This document shows positions 1 through 5,296 of a stretch of 5,916 nucleotides of DNA, piece by piece. Positions within the stretch are counted from its first letter, which is position 1. Every line of letters begins with the position of its first letter. The stretch covers positions 9,793 to 15,708 of the forward strand of contig JAHZEF010000040.1 of the NCBI GenBank assembly GCA_019422005.1. Reading direction: 5' to 3'. The notes beneath the pieces are model-generated. The model made no database searches and had not been told where the DNA came from. It worked only from the letters and a program-made list of their open reading frames with translations. The position numbers were made by a program, and so were the translations under genes. Origin of the DNA: Clostridiales bacterium (GTDB taxonomy: Bacteria; Bacillota; Clostridia; Oscillospirales; Oscillospiraceae).

Positions 1-1934
1 ATATCCTCGCCGCTGATAAAGGCCTGCTGCATAATTTTGTCTCCGGCGATATGCGCCAGGACCCGGAGTTCAATCTGGGAATAATCGGCGTCAATCAGCA
101 CAGACCCGGGCTTCGGCACAAACATCTTCCGAATCTCGCTGCCCAGCTCCGTCCGAACCGGAATATTCTGCAGGTTGGGTTCTGTTGACGACAGCCGCCC
201 GGTGGCCGTCACCATATTTTGAAACGTGGTATGAATCCGTCCGTCGCTTCCCACCACCTTGAAAAGGCCCTCTGCATATGTGGAATTCAGCTTGGTCAGC
301 ATCCGGTAATCCATAATGGCCTGAATAATCGGATGGCGGTTTTTCAGCTTTTCCAGGACATCGGCATTGGTGGAGTAGCCGGTCTTGGTCTTCTTGACCG
401 GAGGGAGCCCCAGTTTTTCAAAGAGTATGCTTCCCAGCTGCTGCGTGGAATTGATATTAAAGGTCTCCCCGGCCAGCTCAAAAATCTGCCGCTGGACGGC
501 GTCGATTCGCCCGCTGAGCATGGCGCCGAACTGCTGCAGCGCCCCTCCGTCCACAGCGATACCGGTACATTCCATTTGGGCCAATACCCGGCAGAGCGGC
601 AGTTCCACCGCCGTATAGAGGTCCGTCATGCCCTGTTCCTCCAGGCGGCCCTGCAGATCACGCCACAGCGCGAACACCGCAGCGGCGTCCTCTCCCGCCG
701 GCAGCTCCTGATTCAGATATTTTACAGACAGCGCCGCCGTATCATAGCTGCCCTCCGAGGGATCCAGCAGATATGCCGCCAGGCTGACGTCAAAGCAAAA
801 CCCTTCCGCCGGAAGCGAATGTTCCGAAAGAATATGGTACAGCGTTTTCAGATCCGCACATGCTTTCGGGGTATCGGAGCCGAACAGCGTTTCAAAATAA
901 GCCCGGTTTTCCTCAAACGGCACCGTAATGGCGCCCATAGCCGTCGCCAGCGAAACAGACTCCAGGGAAGCGTCCAGGCAAACCGCGCAGGGCTCGCCGT
1001 ATCCAGGCAGGCCGCTCAGAATTTTCGCGGCCGGCGCCGGTTCGCAGGCCTCCGGCATATCCGGCTCATTGAGTCCGTAGCGGTCCATCAGCCGTACAAA
1101 CTCCAGGCGGCGGAACAGCTCCCGCAGCGCCGGCTTGTCCGGCTTCTGCACCAGGTTTTCCTCCGGAGAGAACGCAATCGGCGCGCAGCAGCGAATCGTT
1201 GCCAGATCGTAGGAAAGGTATGCCGATTCCCTGCCCGCCTCCAGCTTTTTCCGGACAGTCTCCCGGATCTGCCCGCTTTCCAGATTGCGGTAGATGGCGT
1301 CCAGGCTGCCGAATTTCTGCAGAAGATCCGAGGCCGTCTTTTTGCCGATCCCGGGAACGCCCGGAATATTATCGGAGCTGTCACCCATCAGGCTTTTCAA
1401 ATCAACCAGAGCCCCCGGCGCAAAGCCGTACTCTTCGCAAAAAATCGCTTCGTCATACCGGGTGGAAACGGTCTGCCCGGCTTTGGCGGTGACCAGCTTC
1501 ACCGTTACATGGCTGTCCACCAGCTGCAGGCTGTCCCGGTCGCCGGTTACAATCACGCAGTCCCAGCCGCTTTCTCCGCAGCGCCTGCCAACCGTGCCGA
1601 GAATGTCGTCGGCCTCCCAGCCCTCCGCCTCGTAAATGGGGATGCGCATGGCGCCGAGGACCTGCTTCATCACCGGCATCTGCATTGCCAGCTCCTCCGG
1701 CATCCCGTGCCGTGTCGCCTTATAGCCGTCGAACATCTCATGCCGGAAAGTCGGCGCTTTCAGATCAAAGGCCACGCAAAGCGCATCCGGCTCTTCCTCC
1801 GCACAGAGCTTATGCAGGATATTCAGGAAGCCGTAGATTGCATTGGTATACAGACCATCGCGCGTACTCAGCGGCCGAATCCCGTAAAACGCCCGATTGA
1901 TTACGCTGTTTCCATCGAGAATCATCAGTTTCAT
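1..1934 (-). CDS. polA: DNA polymerase I, N-terminal 644 residues (partial, runs off left edge)
   Basis: Replication and repair polymerase that removes RNA primers with its 5'-3' nuclease and fills the gaps. I translated the minus strand from the ATG at 1934. It begins MKLMILDGNSVINRAFYG, the usual start of clostridial Pol I. The 5'-3' nuclease (about residues 1-290) keeps its metal-binding acidic residues: D7 (LDGN), EADD at 107-110 and GDRD at 131-134, followed by the helix-hairpin-helix GDSSDNIPGVPGIGKK (184-199). Residues about 300-440 match the 3'-5' exonuclease fold, but motif I (DxE) and the YxxxD motif are absent, so proofreading is probably lost, as in Bacillus Pol I. The polymerase domain follows, with TATGRLSS (about 577-584), NLQNIPVRTELG and motif A DYSQIELR, catalytic D617 (bases 84-86). 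Motifs B and C lie outside the window; the family is about 850-930 residues. An in-frame ATG at 1958 is less likely, because the ribosome site at 1945-1951 falls after it. Confidence 0.97.
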   Translation of the reverse strand, partial: MKLMILDGNSVINRAFYGIRPLSTRDGLYTNAIYGFLNILHKLCAEEEPDALCVAFDLKAPTFRHEMFDGYKATRHGMPEELAMQMPVMKQVLGAMRIPIYEAEGWEADDILGTVGRRCGESGWDCVIVTGDRDSLQLVDSHVTVKLVTAKAGQTVSTRYDEAIFCEEYGFAPGALVDLKSLMGDSSDNIPGVPGIGKKTASDLLQKFGSLDAIYRNLESGQIRETVRKKLEAGRESAYLSYDLATIRCCAPIAFSPEENLVQKPDKPALRELFRRLEFVRLMDRYGLNEPDMPEACEPAPAAKILSGLPGYGEPCAVCLDASLESVSLATAMGAITVPFEENRAYFETLFGSDTPKACADLKTLYHILSEHSLPAEGFCFDVSLAAYLLDPSEGSYDTAALSVKYLNQELPAGEDAAAVFALWRDLQGRLEEQGMTDLYTAVELPLCRVLAQMECTGIAVDGGALQQFGAMLSGRIDAVQRQIFELAGETFNINSTQQLGSILFEKLGLPPVKKTKTGYSTNADVLEKLKNRHPIIQAIMDYRMLTKLNSTYAEGLFKVVGSDGRIHTTFQNMVTATGRLSSTEPNLQNIPVRTELGSEIRKMFVPKPGSVLIDADYSQIELRVLAHIAGDKIMQQAFISGED

Positions 1935-2123
1935 TGGGCAAAATCCCCTTTTACTCATAACTTCAGGCACCATCCTGCGTATGATGAAGCCTGCAAAACC
2001 GCCGGAACCGCAGGCGCACAGCGCATACAAAGCCGCAGCCGGCTCTCCCCGTCCATCGGGGGTCGGCCTTGCAGTGCGATCCGGCCCGCCAGCGGCGGCC
2101 GGCCGGAATGCTGTACTGCCTGA
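1935..2123 (-). promoter_or_regulatory. Long structured 5' leader of polA (no gene seen)
   Basis: If the promoter at 2130-2158 is used, polA mRNA carries a leader of about 190 bases. It is very GC-rich near its 5' end. A hairpin at 2081-2102 pairs CCGGCC with GGCCGG and GCC with GGC, with one bulged base and a 3-base loop. A second hairpin at 2047-2061 pairs CCCCG with CGGGG around a 5-base loop. Neither is followed by a U-run, so they are not terminators. I recognise no riboswitch or T-box. Short open frames cross this stretch in both directions, but none has a good ribosome site or a recognisable product. Confidence 0.45.
1945..1951 (-). promoter_or_regulatory. Ribosome binding site of polA
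   Basis: The minus strand reads AAAGGGG, 10 bases before the ATG at 1934. This is a moderate Shine-Dalgarno match, weaker than those of the other minus-strand genes here. It decides in favour of the 1934 start over an in-frame ATG at 1958, which would place this site inside the coding sequence and add eight residues not usual in the family. Confidence 0.7.
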
Positions 2124-2129
2124 TTATTT

Positions 2130-2158
2130 ATTATATCACATCCGGCAGGCCTTTTCCA
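2130..2158 (-). promoter_or_regulatory. Extended -10 promoter for polA
   Basis: On the minus strand there is a perfect TATAAT (2130-2135) preceded by TGA, giving the extended -10 form TGNTATAAT (2130-2138). A weak -35 candidate, TGGAAA (2153-2158), lies 17 bases upstream. A perfect TTGACA also occurs on this strand at 2165-2170, but it is 29 bases from the -10 and too far to pair with it. Transcription would start near 2123. The extended -10 can make up for a poor -35. This is the only good minus-strand promoter I see between polA and the divergent gene. Confidence 0.7.
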
Positions 2159-2176
2159 TTCGCGTGTCAAAAAAGT

Positions 2177-2188
2177 ATACGGCCGTAT
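2177..2188. repeat. 12-bp perfect palindrome, possible operator
   Basis: ATACGGCCGTAT reads the same on both strands. It lies between the two divergent promoters, about 20 bp upstream of the polA -35 candidate and about 65 bp upstream of the rightward -35. Perfect palindromes of this size in a divergent control region can be binding sites for a dimeric regulator, but I know no regulator with this exact site. On the minus strand a six-T run follows shortly after; however, the palindrome has no proper loop, so a terminator is unlikely. Confidence 0.4.
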
Positions 2189-2211
2189 CACCGGAGGCAG
2201 GAAATCGCTGG

Positions 2212-2238
2212 AAATTCTTCTAACATATTGCAGAATTT
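2212..2238. repeat. Inverted repeat with 7-bp arms upstream of rightward promoter
   Basis: AAATTCT (2212-2218) and AGAATTT (2232-2238) form perfect arms around a 13-base spacer. The repeat ends 15 bp upstream of the rightward -35 box, so it is DNA and not part of the transcript from that promoter. Arm centres two helical turns apart (20 bp) would suit a dimeric regulator or activator. It is AT-rich against a GC-rich background, so chance is a real alternative. Confidence 0.35.
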
Positions 2239-2240
2239 TA

Positions 2241-2265
2241 GACACTCTGTACATTGACACCCTGT
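2241..2265. repeat. Tandem direct repeat overlapping the -35 box
   Basis: GACACTCTGT (2241-2250) and GACACCCTGT (2256-2265) agree at 9 of 10 bases and are offset by exactly 15 bp. The flanking T two bases before each also matches. The second copy contains the last four bases of the TTGACA -35 hexamer, so a protein bound there would cover the promoter. Only two copies are present. Confidence 0.45.
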
Positions 2266-2282
2266 TCCCGGCATGGTACGAT
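2254..2282 (+). promoter_or_regulatory. SigA/sigma-70 type promoter for the lipoprotein gene
   Basis: A perfect -35 hexamer TTGACA (2254-2259) is followed after exactly 17 bases by TACGAT (2277-2282), which matches four of six -10 positions including the critical A2 and T6. The predicted start of transcription is near 2289, giving a leader of about 53 bases before the ATG at 2342. The direct repeat overlapping the -35 suggests possible control by a DNA-binding protein. Confidence 0.7.
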
Positions 2283-2326
2283 TAGGCCTGTTTGGAAGCG
2301 ATATTCCAGACGGAAAAAATTTGAAA

Positions 2327-2332
2327 AAGAGG
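2327..2332 (+). promoter_or_regulatory. Ribosome binding site of the lipoprotein gene
   Basis: AAGAGG lies 9 bases upstream of the ATG at 2342 and fixes the start there. The frame is open further upstream to an ATG at 2273, but that codon sits between the -35 and -10 boxes, so it is not in the predicted transcript. Starting at 2342 also puts the signal peptide at the very N-terminus. Confidence 0.7.
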
Positions 2333-2341
2333 TATAGGAAG

Positions 2342-2858
2342 ATGAAAACCTGCAAACGTCTGCTGGCATTGCTGCTGGCACTGACCATGCTGACCGCCTT
2401 ATTGACGGCCTGCGGAAAAAAAGACGCCGACGACGCGGCTTTGACGGAAGAAGAATATCAGACGGCCGTCACCGAACTGAATGACAAGCTTACTTCGATT
2501 CAGACAGACGCATCTGCGCTGGACCCGAACGACCCCGACGCAGCCAAGCAGCTGCTGGAGGACATGAAGGCTCCGTTCCAGGATTTTATCAACATCACAC
2601 CGCCCGCCTCCTATGCGGACGCCCATGAAAAAATGAAGTCCGGCTGCCAGGCGATGATCGATTATCTCGACACCGTGAACAGCATGCTGGAAGAGACCGA
2701 CGAAGGCAAGCTCCAGGAGGCTGCCAATACCATGATGGAGCAGCTCCAGACCGCAGTGACCGACCTGACCGAGGGCGCTACCATGCTCTCTGAGGCGCAC
2801 AGCAGTTCGCCCGCATGTTCAGAGGGCGGGACCGTATGGATACGGTCCCGCCCTTTTT
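2342..2858 (+). CDS. Small helical lipoprotein, frame lacks a stop before its terminator
   Basis: A secreted, membrane-anchored lipoprotein of unknown function. The N-terminus MKTCKRLLALLLALTMLTAL is a type II signal peptide: basic residues, a hydrophobic core, then lipobox L21-T22-A23 and lipidated C24 (bases 2411-2413). The rest, about residues 31-151, is acidic and looks all-helical, with a conserved-looking PPASYADAHEKMKSGC segment near the middle. I do not recognise a named family, but similar short lipoproteins occur in clostridia. The odd part is the 3' end. After E151-A152 the frame continues through the terminator hairpin at 2824-2853; its first stop is the TGA at 3440-3442. Everything past about 2860 is antisense to the neighbouring minus-strand gene and is not believable protein, so I end the entry at the T-run. 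Stop loss by a small indel, a sequencing error, or a true non-stop message rescued by tmRNA could each explain this. Confidence 0.75.
2824..2858 (+). terminator. Strong Rho-independent terminator of the lipoprotein gene
   Basis: GGGCGGGACCGTAT (2824-2837) pairs perfectly with ATACGGTCCCGCCC (2840-2853) across a GG centre, in practice a stem of 12-13 bp with a small loop. TTTTT follows at 2854-2858. It is oriented for plus-strand transcription. On the minus strand the hairpin is not followed by a U-run, so it should not act as an efficient intrinsic terminator for the gene arriving from the right. It starts before any stop codon of the upstream reading frame. Confidence 0.92.
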
Positions 2859-2872
2859 ATCTGCCCTGCAGA

Positions 2873-3436
2873 TCAGGCCTCAAACTGCAAATCCTTGAAT
2901 TTGATGTCCAGCATAAAATCCCGCTGGCCGATTTCGGCGTCCACAATCCGCAGAAACTCCTTGCTGCCGCGGGTACAGCGGCAGACATAATGCGGCTTGT
3001 ACACCAAATAGAATTCCCTGAATTCCACTTCAGGAAGCGACCGGTATTTACGATACCCCTGCTTCCGCATAAAGGAAGCAAGCCGCTCCCGGGCCGCATC
3101 ATCCGCCAGACTGCGCCGGACGATCTGTGTGCCCGGGACTTCCTGTTCGGTGAGTTCCGGCTGACCCTGCATTTTCTGCACATATCCAAACGCGCAGTCC
3201 ACCACCGCCAGGGAAACAATCCGCCTGGACGGCAGGTTCGCCGCCCGCGGAAAAGACAATACGCCGCCGCCGACGCAGAGCGGGTAATAAAACAGCTCCG
3301 CGTCCAAGGCCCGGACGGGCGTCGGCGCCCCCTTGATCCGCTCTGCCAGTTTGCCGATAAGGCCGCCATTCTCCTTTTCGGCCAGCGCCATGGCCTCTTC
3401 CCGGCCCATCCGGACCAAGGTGCTGCTGATTTTCAT
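2873..3436 (-). CDS. Hypothetical protein of 187 residues with two similar halves
   Basis: I do not recognise this protein. It starts MKISSTLVRMGREEAMALAE and ends DLQFEA with TGA at 2873-2875. It has no signal peptide and no membrane segment, so it is probably cytoplasmic. After a helical N-terminus of about 35 residues, two alike segments can be seen. The first (about 46-90) has an aromatic run FYYP, then a hydrophobic strand, then IVSLAVVD and a glycine. The second (about 137-178) has FYLVYKPHYV, then LRIVDAEIG. Both follow the pattern aromatic-Tyr-Pro, strand, basic spacer, I-V-D-x-x-x-G, which suggests a duplicated beta-rich module. The linker at about 95-135 is charged and helical. It lies 83 bases downstream of the symporter on the same strand with a hairpin between, so co-transcription is possible but unproven. 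It converges on the lipoprotein gene across a gap of under 20 bases. Confidence 0.8.
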   Translation of the reverse strand: MKISSTLVRMGREEAMALAEKENGGLIGKLAERIKGAPTPVRALDAELFYYPLCVGGGVLSFPRAANLPSRRIVSLAVVDCAFGYVQKMQGQPELTEQEVPGTQIVRRSLADDAARERLASFMRKQGYRKYRSLPEVEFREFYLVYKPHYVCRCTRGSKEFLRIVDAEIGQRDFMLDIKFKDLQFEA

Positions 3437-3442
3437 AAATGA

Positions 3443-3449
3443 CCTCCTT
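3443..3449 (-). promoter_or_regulatory. Ribosome binding site deciding the start of the 187-residue gene
   Basis: The minus strand reads AAGGAGG, six bases before the ATG at 3436: a full-consensus site at good spacing. The same frame is open upstream to an ATG at 3511, but that would add 25 residues encoded by the intergenic hairpin and by this ribosome site. The shorter start is therefore strongly preferred. Confidence 0.9.
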
Positions 3450-3477
3450 GCTGACGCAGGTTCCTTGCAACGGCGAT

Positions 3478-3502
3478 GCGTCCGGGCAGACTGCCCGGAC
3501 GC
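3478..3502 (-). other. Intergenic 11-bp perfect hairpin without a U-run
   Basis: GCGTCCGGGCA (3478-3488) and TGCCCGGACGC (3492-3502) pair perfectly around a 3-base loop. It sits 17 bases after the symporter stop codon and before the ribosome site of the next gene. On the minus strand it is followed by ATCGCCG, with no U-run, so it is not a standard intrinsic terminator. It may protect the 3' end of the symporter message or lower expression of the downstream gene. On the plus strand the bases after it are only mildly T-rich. Confidence 0.6.
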
Positions 3503-3519
3503 AACTTTCATTTCTGCAG

Positions 3520-4989
3520 TTACTCTGCGTCGTCAAAGAAAATTTCTTCCGTTTCCTTGCTGATCGGCTTTGTGAACTGGGACACCACAATGGTCAGAAC
3601 CAGGGAAACCGCGCTGCCGATCAGGGCAGGCCAGATTCCGCCGATCCAGGCGCTCAGGGAGTGGTAGCGGATATAGCCCAGAACGTACCACACAAGCGCC
3701 ATCACTGTGCCGCCGACGATACCGGCCATGCCGCCGGCCGTGGTAATCTTCTGGCTCCAGAGCCCAAGAAGCAGCGGGAAGGTGAACGCAGCAGCCATTA
3801 CGCTGAAGCCCATGGTGATAATCCAGAGCACCGCATCGGGGGGATCAATGGCAATCAGAAGGCCCAGAACACCCACCACGATGGTGATCACACGGCCCAG
3901 CAGAAGGCTCTTTTTGCTGTCAATGTCCTTCGTGATCAGCTTCCGATAAATATTTTCCACAAAAATGGAGCTGACCATCAGAAGCACGGAATCCACAGTG
4001 GACATCATTGCCCCCAGCGCAGCGGCCAGCACGATGCCGCCAACCAGCGGATGGAGATAAGTCTGGATCAGAACCGGCAGCGCCATATCCGCATTGTCCA
4101 GCGTCGGAATCAGTACGCCGGCGCACAGGGAAATAATGGTCAGGCCGATGTAGATAATGCTCTCAAATACGATGGAATACAGCAGCGCGCGCTTAAGCTT
4201 GCCCGTATCCGATGTGGTCTGGAAGCGGGTGATGCCGGCAGGCTGGCCGCCCACCTGGAAGAAGCCCCAGACCAGGAACCCGGAGATGATCCACATCAGC
4301 GGCTGCCCGCCGTTGAGCGTGATGCCGGAGGGGTTAAAGGCAGCATACTGGCGGTGCATCTCAGTGAAGCCGCCGGCGGCGTTGAGGACAATGGGGCCGA
4401 GAATCACAAATCCGAGGATCATCAGGATTCCCTGAATCAGGTCGGTCCAGGCCACGGCAAACATGCCGCCCAGCAGGGGGTAAATAATCACGATGCCGCC
4501 GAACAGGAACAGCGCCGCCACGTAGGGGATGCCGATCAGGACTTCAGACGCCGTGCCGGCCGCCTTCAGCTGTGCGGCCACCGTCGGGACGGAACATAGC
4601 AGGATAATCACCGCAGACAGGATGCCCACCGACTTCCCGAACCGGGCGTGGAACACATCCGAGATGGTGACAGCCTTGAGGCGGGCGGAAATCTTGCGGA
4701 TCCGGTCGCCCACCAGCACATAGCAGAACCAGGGCGCCGCGGCAGAGGACAGCGCAGCGGGGATGAACGTATATCCCAGGCTGCGGATCTGGCCGACGGT
4801 TCCCAGATAGGTGCTGCCGCTCATCTGCGTTGCAGAGAAGGAAAAGCCGATGACCGGCGCGCTCAGCTTGTCACGGGCGACAAAATATTCGTCGTCGGAC
4901 TTGACGCGCTTTGCGAAGATGACGCCAATTCCCAGCATGGCGACAAAATATACGACTAAGACGAGTACATAGGACGCGGTTGCTCCCAT
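3520..4989 (-). CDS. Sodium:solute symporter, SSS family (PutP/PanF-like permease)
   Basis: A 489-residue membrane permease that uses the sodium gradient to import a small organic solute. About 13 transmembrane helices can be counted from residue 6 to about 470, usual for the solute:sodium symporter family (TC 2.A.21) with its LeuT-type fold. The first half of the sodium site is in FSFSATQMSGSTYLG (49-63): A53, M56 and S57 fall at the same numbers as in E. coli PutP. The second half is in AALGAMMSTVDS (323-334), where S330 and T331 match PutP S340 and T341. A GGIVIIYPLLGG segment (164-175) is also typical. The C-terminus is short and acidic (EEIFFDDAE). The ATG at 4989 has AAAGGAG (4999-5005) nine bases upstream. 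It follows a tiny membrane protein by 30 bases and an M19 dipeptidase further upstream, so peptides or amino acids are the likeliest cargo; this is inference from context only. Confidence 0.95.
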   Translation of the reverse strand: MGATASYVLVLVVYFVAMLGIGVIFAKRVKSDDEYFVARDKLSAPVIGFSFSATQMSGSTYLGTVGQIRSLGYTFIPAALSSAAAPWFCYVLVGDRIRKISARLKAVTISDVFHARFGKSVGILSAVIILLCSVPTVAAQLKAAGTASEVLIGIPYVAALFLFGGIVIIYPLLGGMFAVAWTDLIQGILMILGFVILGPIVLNAAGGFTEMHRQYAAFNPSGITLNGGQPLMWIISGFLVWGFFQVGGQPAGITRFQTTSDTGKLKRALLYSIVFESIIYIGLTIISLCAGVLIPTLDNADMALPVLIQTYLHPLVGGIVLAAALGAMMSTVDSVLLMVSSIFVENIYRKLITKDIDSKKSLLLGRVITIVVGVLGLLIAIDPPDAVLWIITMGFSVMAAAFTFPLLLGLWSQKITTAGGMAGIVGGTVMALVWYVLGYIRYHSLSAWIGGIWPALIGSAVSLVLTIVVSQFTKPISKETEEIFFDDAE

Positions 4990-5019
4990 AATATCTTTCT
5001 CCTTTCGATTGCGGTTCGC

Positions 5020-5226
5020 TTATTTGCCCGTCTTCACATACAGGAAGCACGCGGCAATCAGAAATACATACCCCAGATAGGCGATGATCAGCGTGGCGAT
5101 GTCTATGCCGCCAAAGCTTCTGGGCAGATTGGGAATCGCAATCAGGATGCTGCCGCCGATCATAAAGATCAGCATCAGGATCAGGGATACAATGGGAAAC
5201 TTCTTTCTCAAACTCTTTTTCTTCAA
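5020..5226 (-). CDS. Small two-helix membrane protein, probable symporter partner
   Basis: A 68-residue protein with a strongly basic N-terminus (KKKSLRKK), a first transmembrane helix at about 11-31, a loop with PNLPRSFGGID, a second helix at about 43-63, and the end YVKTGK. Basic residues at both ends suggest that both termini are cytoplasmic. It starts at TTG (5224-5226), supported by a full ribosome site eight bases upstream. Its TAA is 30 bases before the symporter ATG. Short membrane proteins commonly sit directly before SSS permeases (for example DUF3311 proteins such as B. subtilis YhjC next to YhjB, and YhdT with PanF), where an accessory role is suspected. This one matches in size, topology and position, but I do not see the DUF3311 Trp-Pro motifs, so family membership is unsure. 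Confidence 0.85.
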   Translation of the reverse strand: MKKKSLRKKFPIVSLILMLIFMIGGSILIAIPNLPRSFGGIDIATLIIAYLGYVFLIAACFLYVKTGK

Positions 5227-5234
5227 ACAGAACT

Positions 5235-5242
5235 CCTCCTTT
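5235..5242 (-). promoter_or_regulatory. Ribosome binding site supporting a TTG start
   Basis: The minus strand reads AAAGGAGG, eight bases before the TTG at 5226. No ATG or GTG in this frame lies near it, and starting later would remove the basic N-terminus and the first membrane helix. A very strong site with a weak start codon is a common way to set a moderate translation level. Confidence 0.88.
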
Positions 5243-5250
5243 ATTTTGAA

Positions 5251-5285
5251 CCGGAGGCCGCGCCGCCCTGCGGAACGGCCCCCGG
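5251..5285 (-). other. GC-rich stem-loop between dipeptidase and small membrane protein
   Basis: CCGGAGGCCG (5251-5260) and CGGCCCCCGG (5276-5285) form a 10-bp stem with a 15-base loop. In minus-strand RNA the single imperfect position is a G-U wobble, while in plus-strand RNA it would be an A-C mismatch, so the fold favours the operon's direction. It fills most of the 70-base gap after the dipeptidase stop. There is no U-run after it. A role in mRNA stability or in lowering expression of the downstream transporter genes is possible. Confidence 0.5.
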
Positions 5286-5296
5286 CCGAATTTCCG

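Noticed and set aside
219..2123. Plus-strand open frame of 634 codons covering most of polA and its promoter region
   Set aside because: It is exactly antisense to a well-matched DNA polymerase I, has no ribosome site at its start, and the translation is rich in Arg, Gln and His with no recognisable domain. It is a by-product of GC-rich codon use.
2165..2170. Perfect minus-strand TTGACA as the polA -35 box
   Set aside because: It lies 29 bases from the TATAAT and has no -10-like hexamer at 16-18 bases, so it is probably a chance match.
1955..2260. Minus-strand frame of 101 codons upstream of polA
   Set aside because: It covers the polA promoter and the divergent control region and has no ribosome site. 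Its composition resembles random translation of GC-rich DNA.
2808..2828. Alternative pairing of CGCCC with GGGCG that could act as an antiterminator to the lipoprotein terminator
   Set aside because: Five base pairs with an 11-base loop cannot compete with the 12-14 bp terminator stem, and no further supporting pairing was seen.
2861..3442. C-terminal extension of the lipoprotein frame beyond the terminator
   Set aside because: It is antisense to the 187-residue gene, which has a full-consensus ribosome site, and it follows a strong intrinsic terminator. I treat it as untranslated.
3099..3590. Minus-strand frame of 163 codons overlapping the 187-residue gene and the symporter end
   Set aside because: It is in a different frame from both real genes, and its translation is Gly/Arg-rich and without pattern.
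3439..4599. Plus-strand open frame of 386 codons opposite the symporter
   Set aside because: The translation is a low-quality His/Gln/Asn-rich sequence antisense to a clear SSS permease and has no ribosome site. It is a shadow frame.
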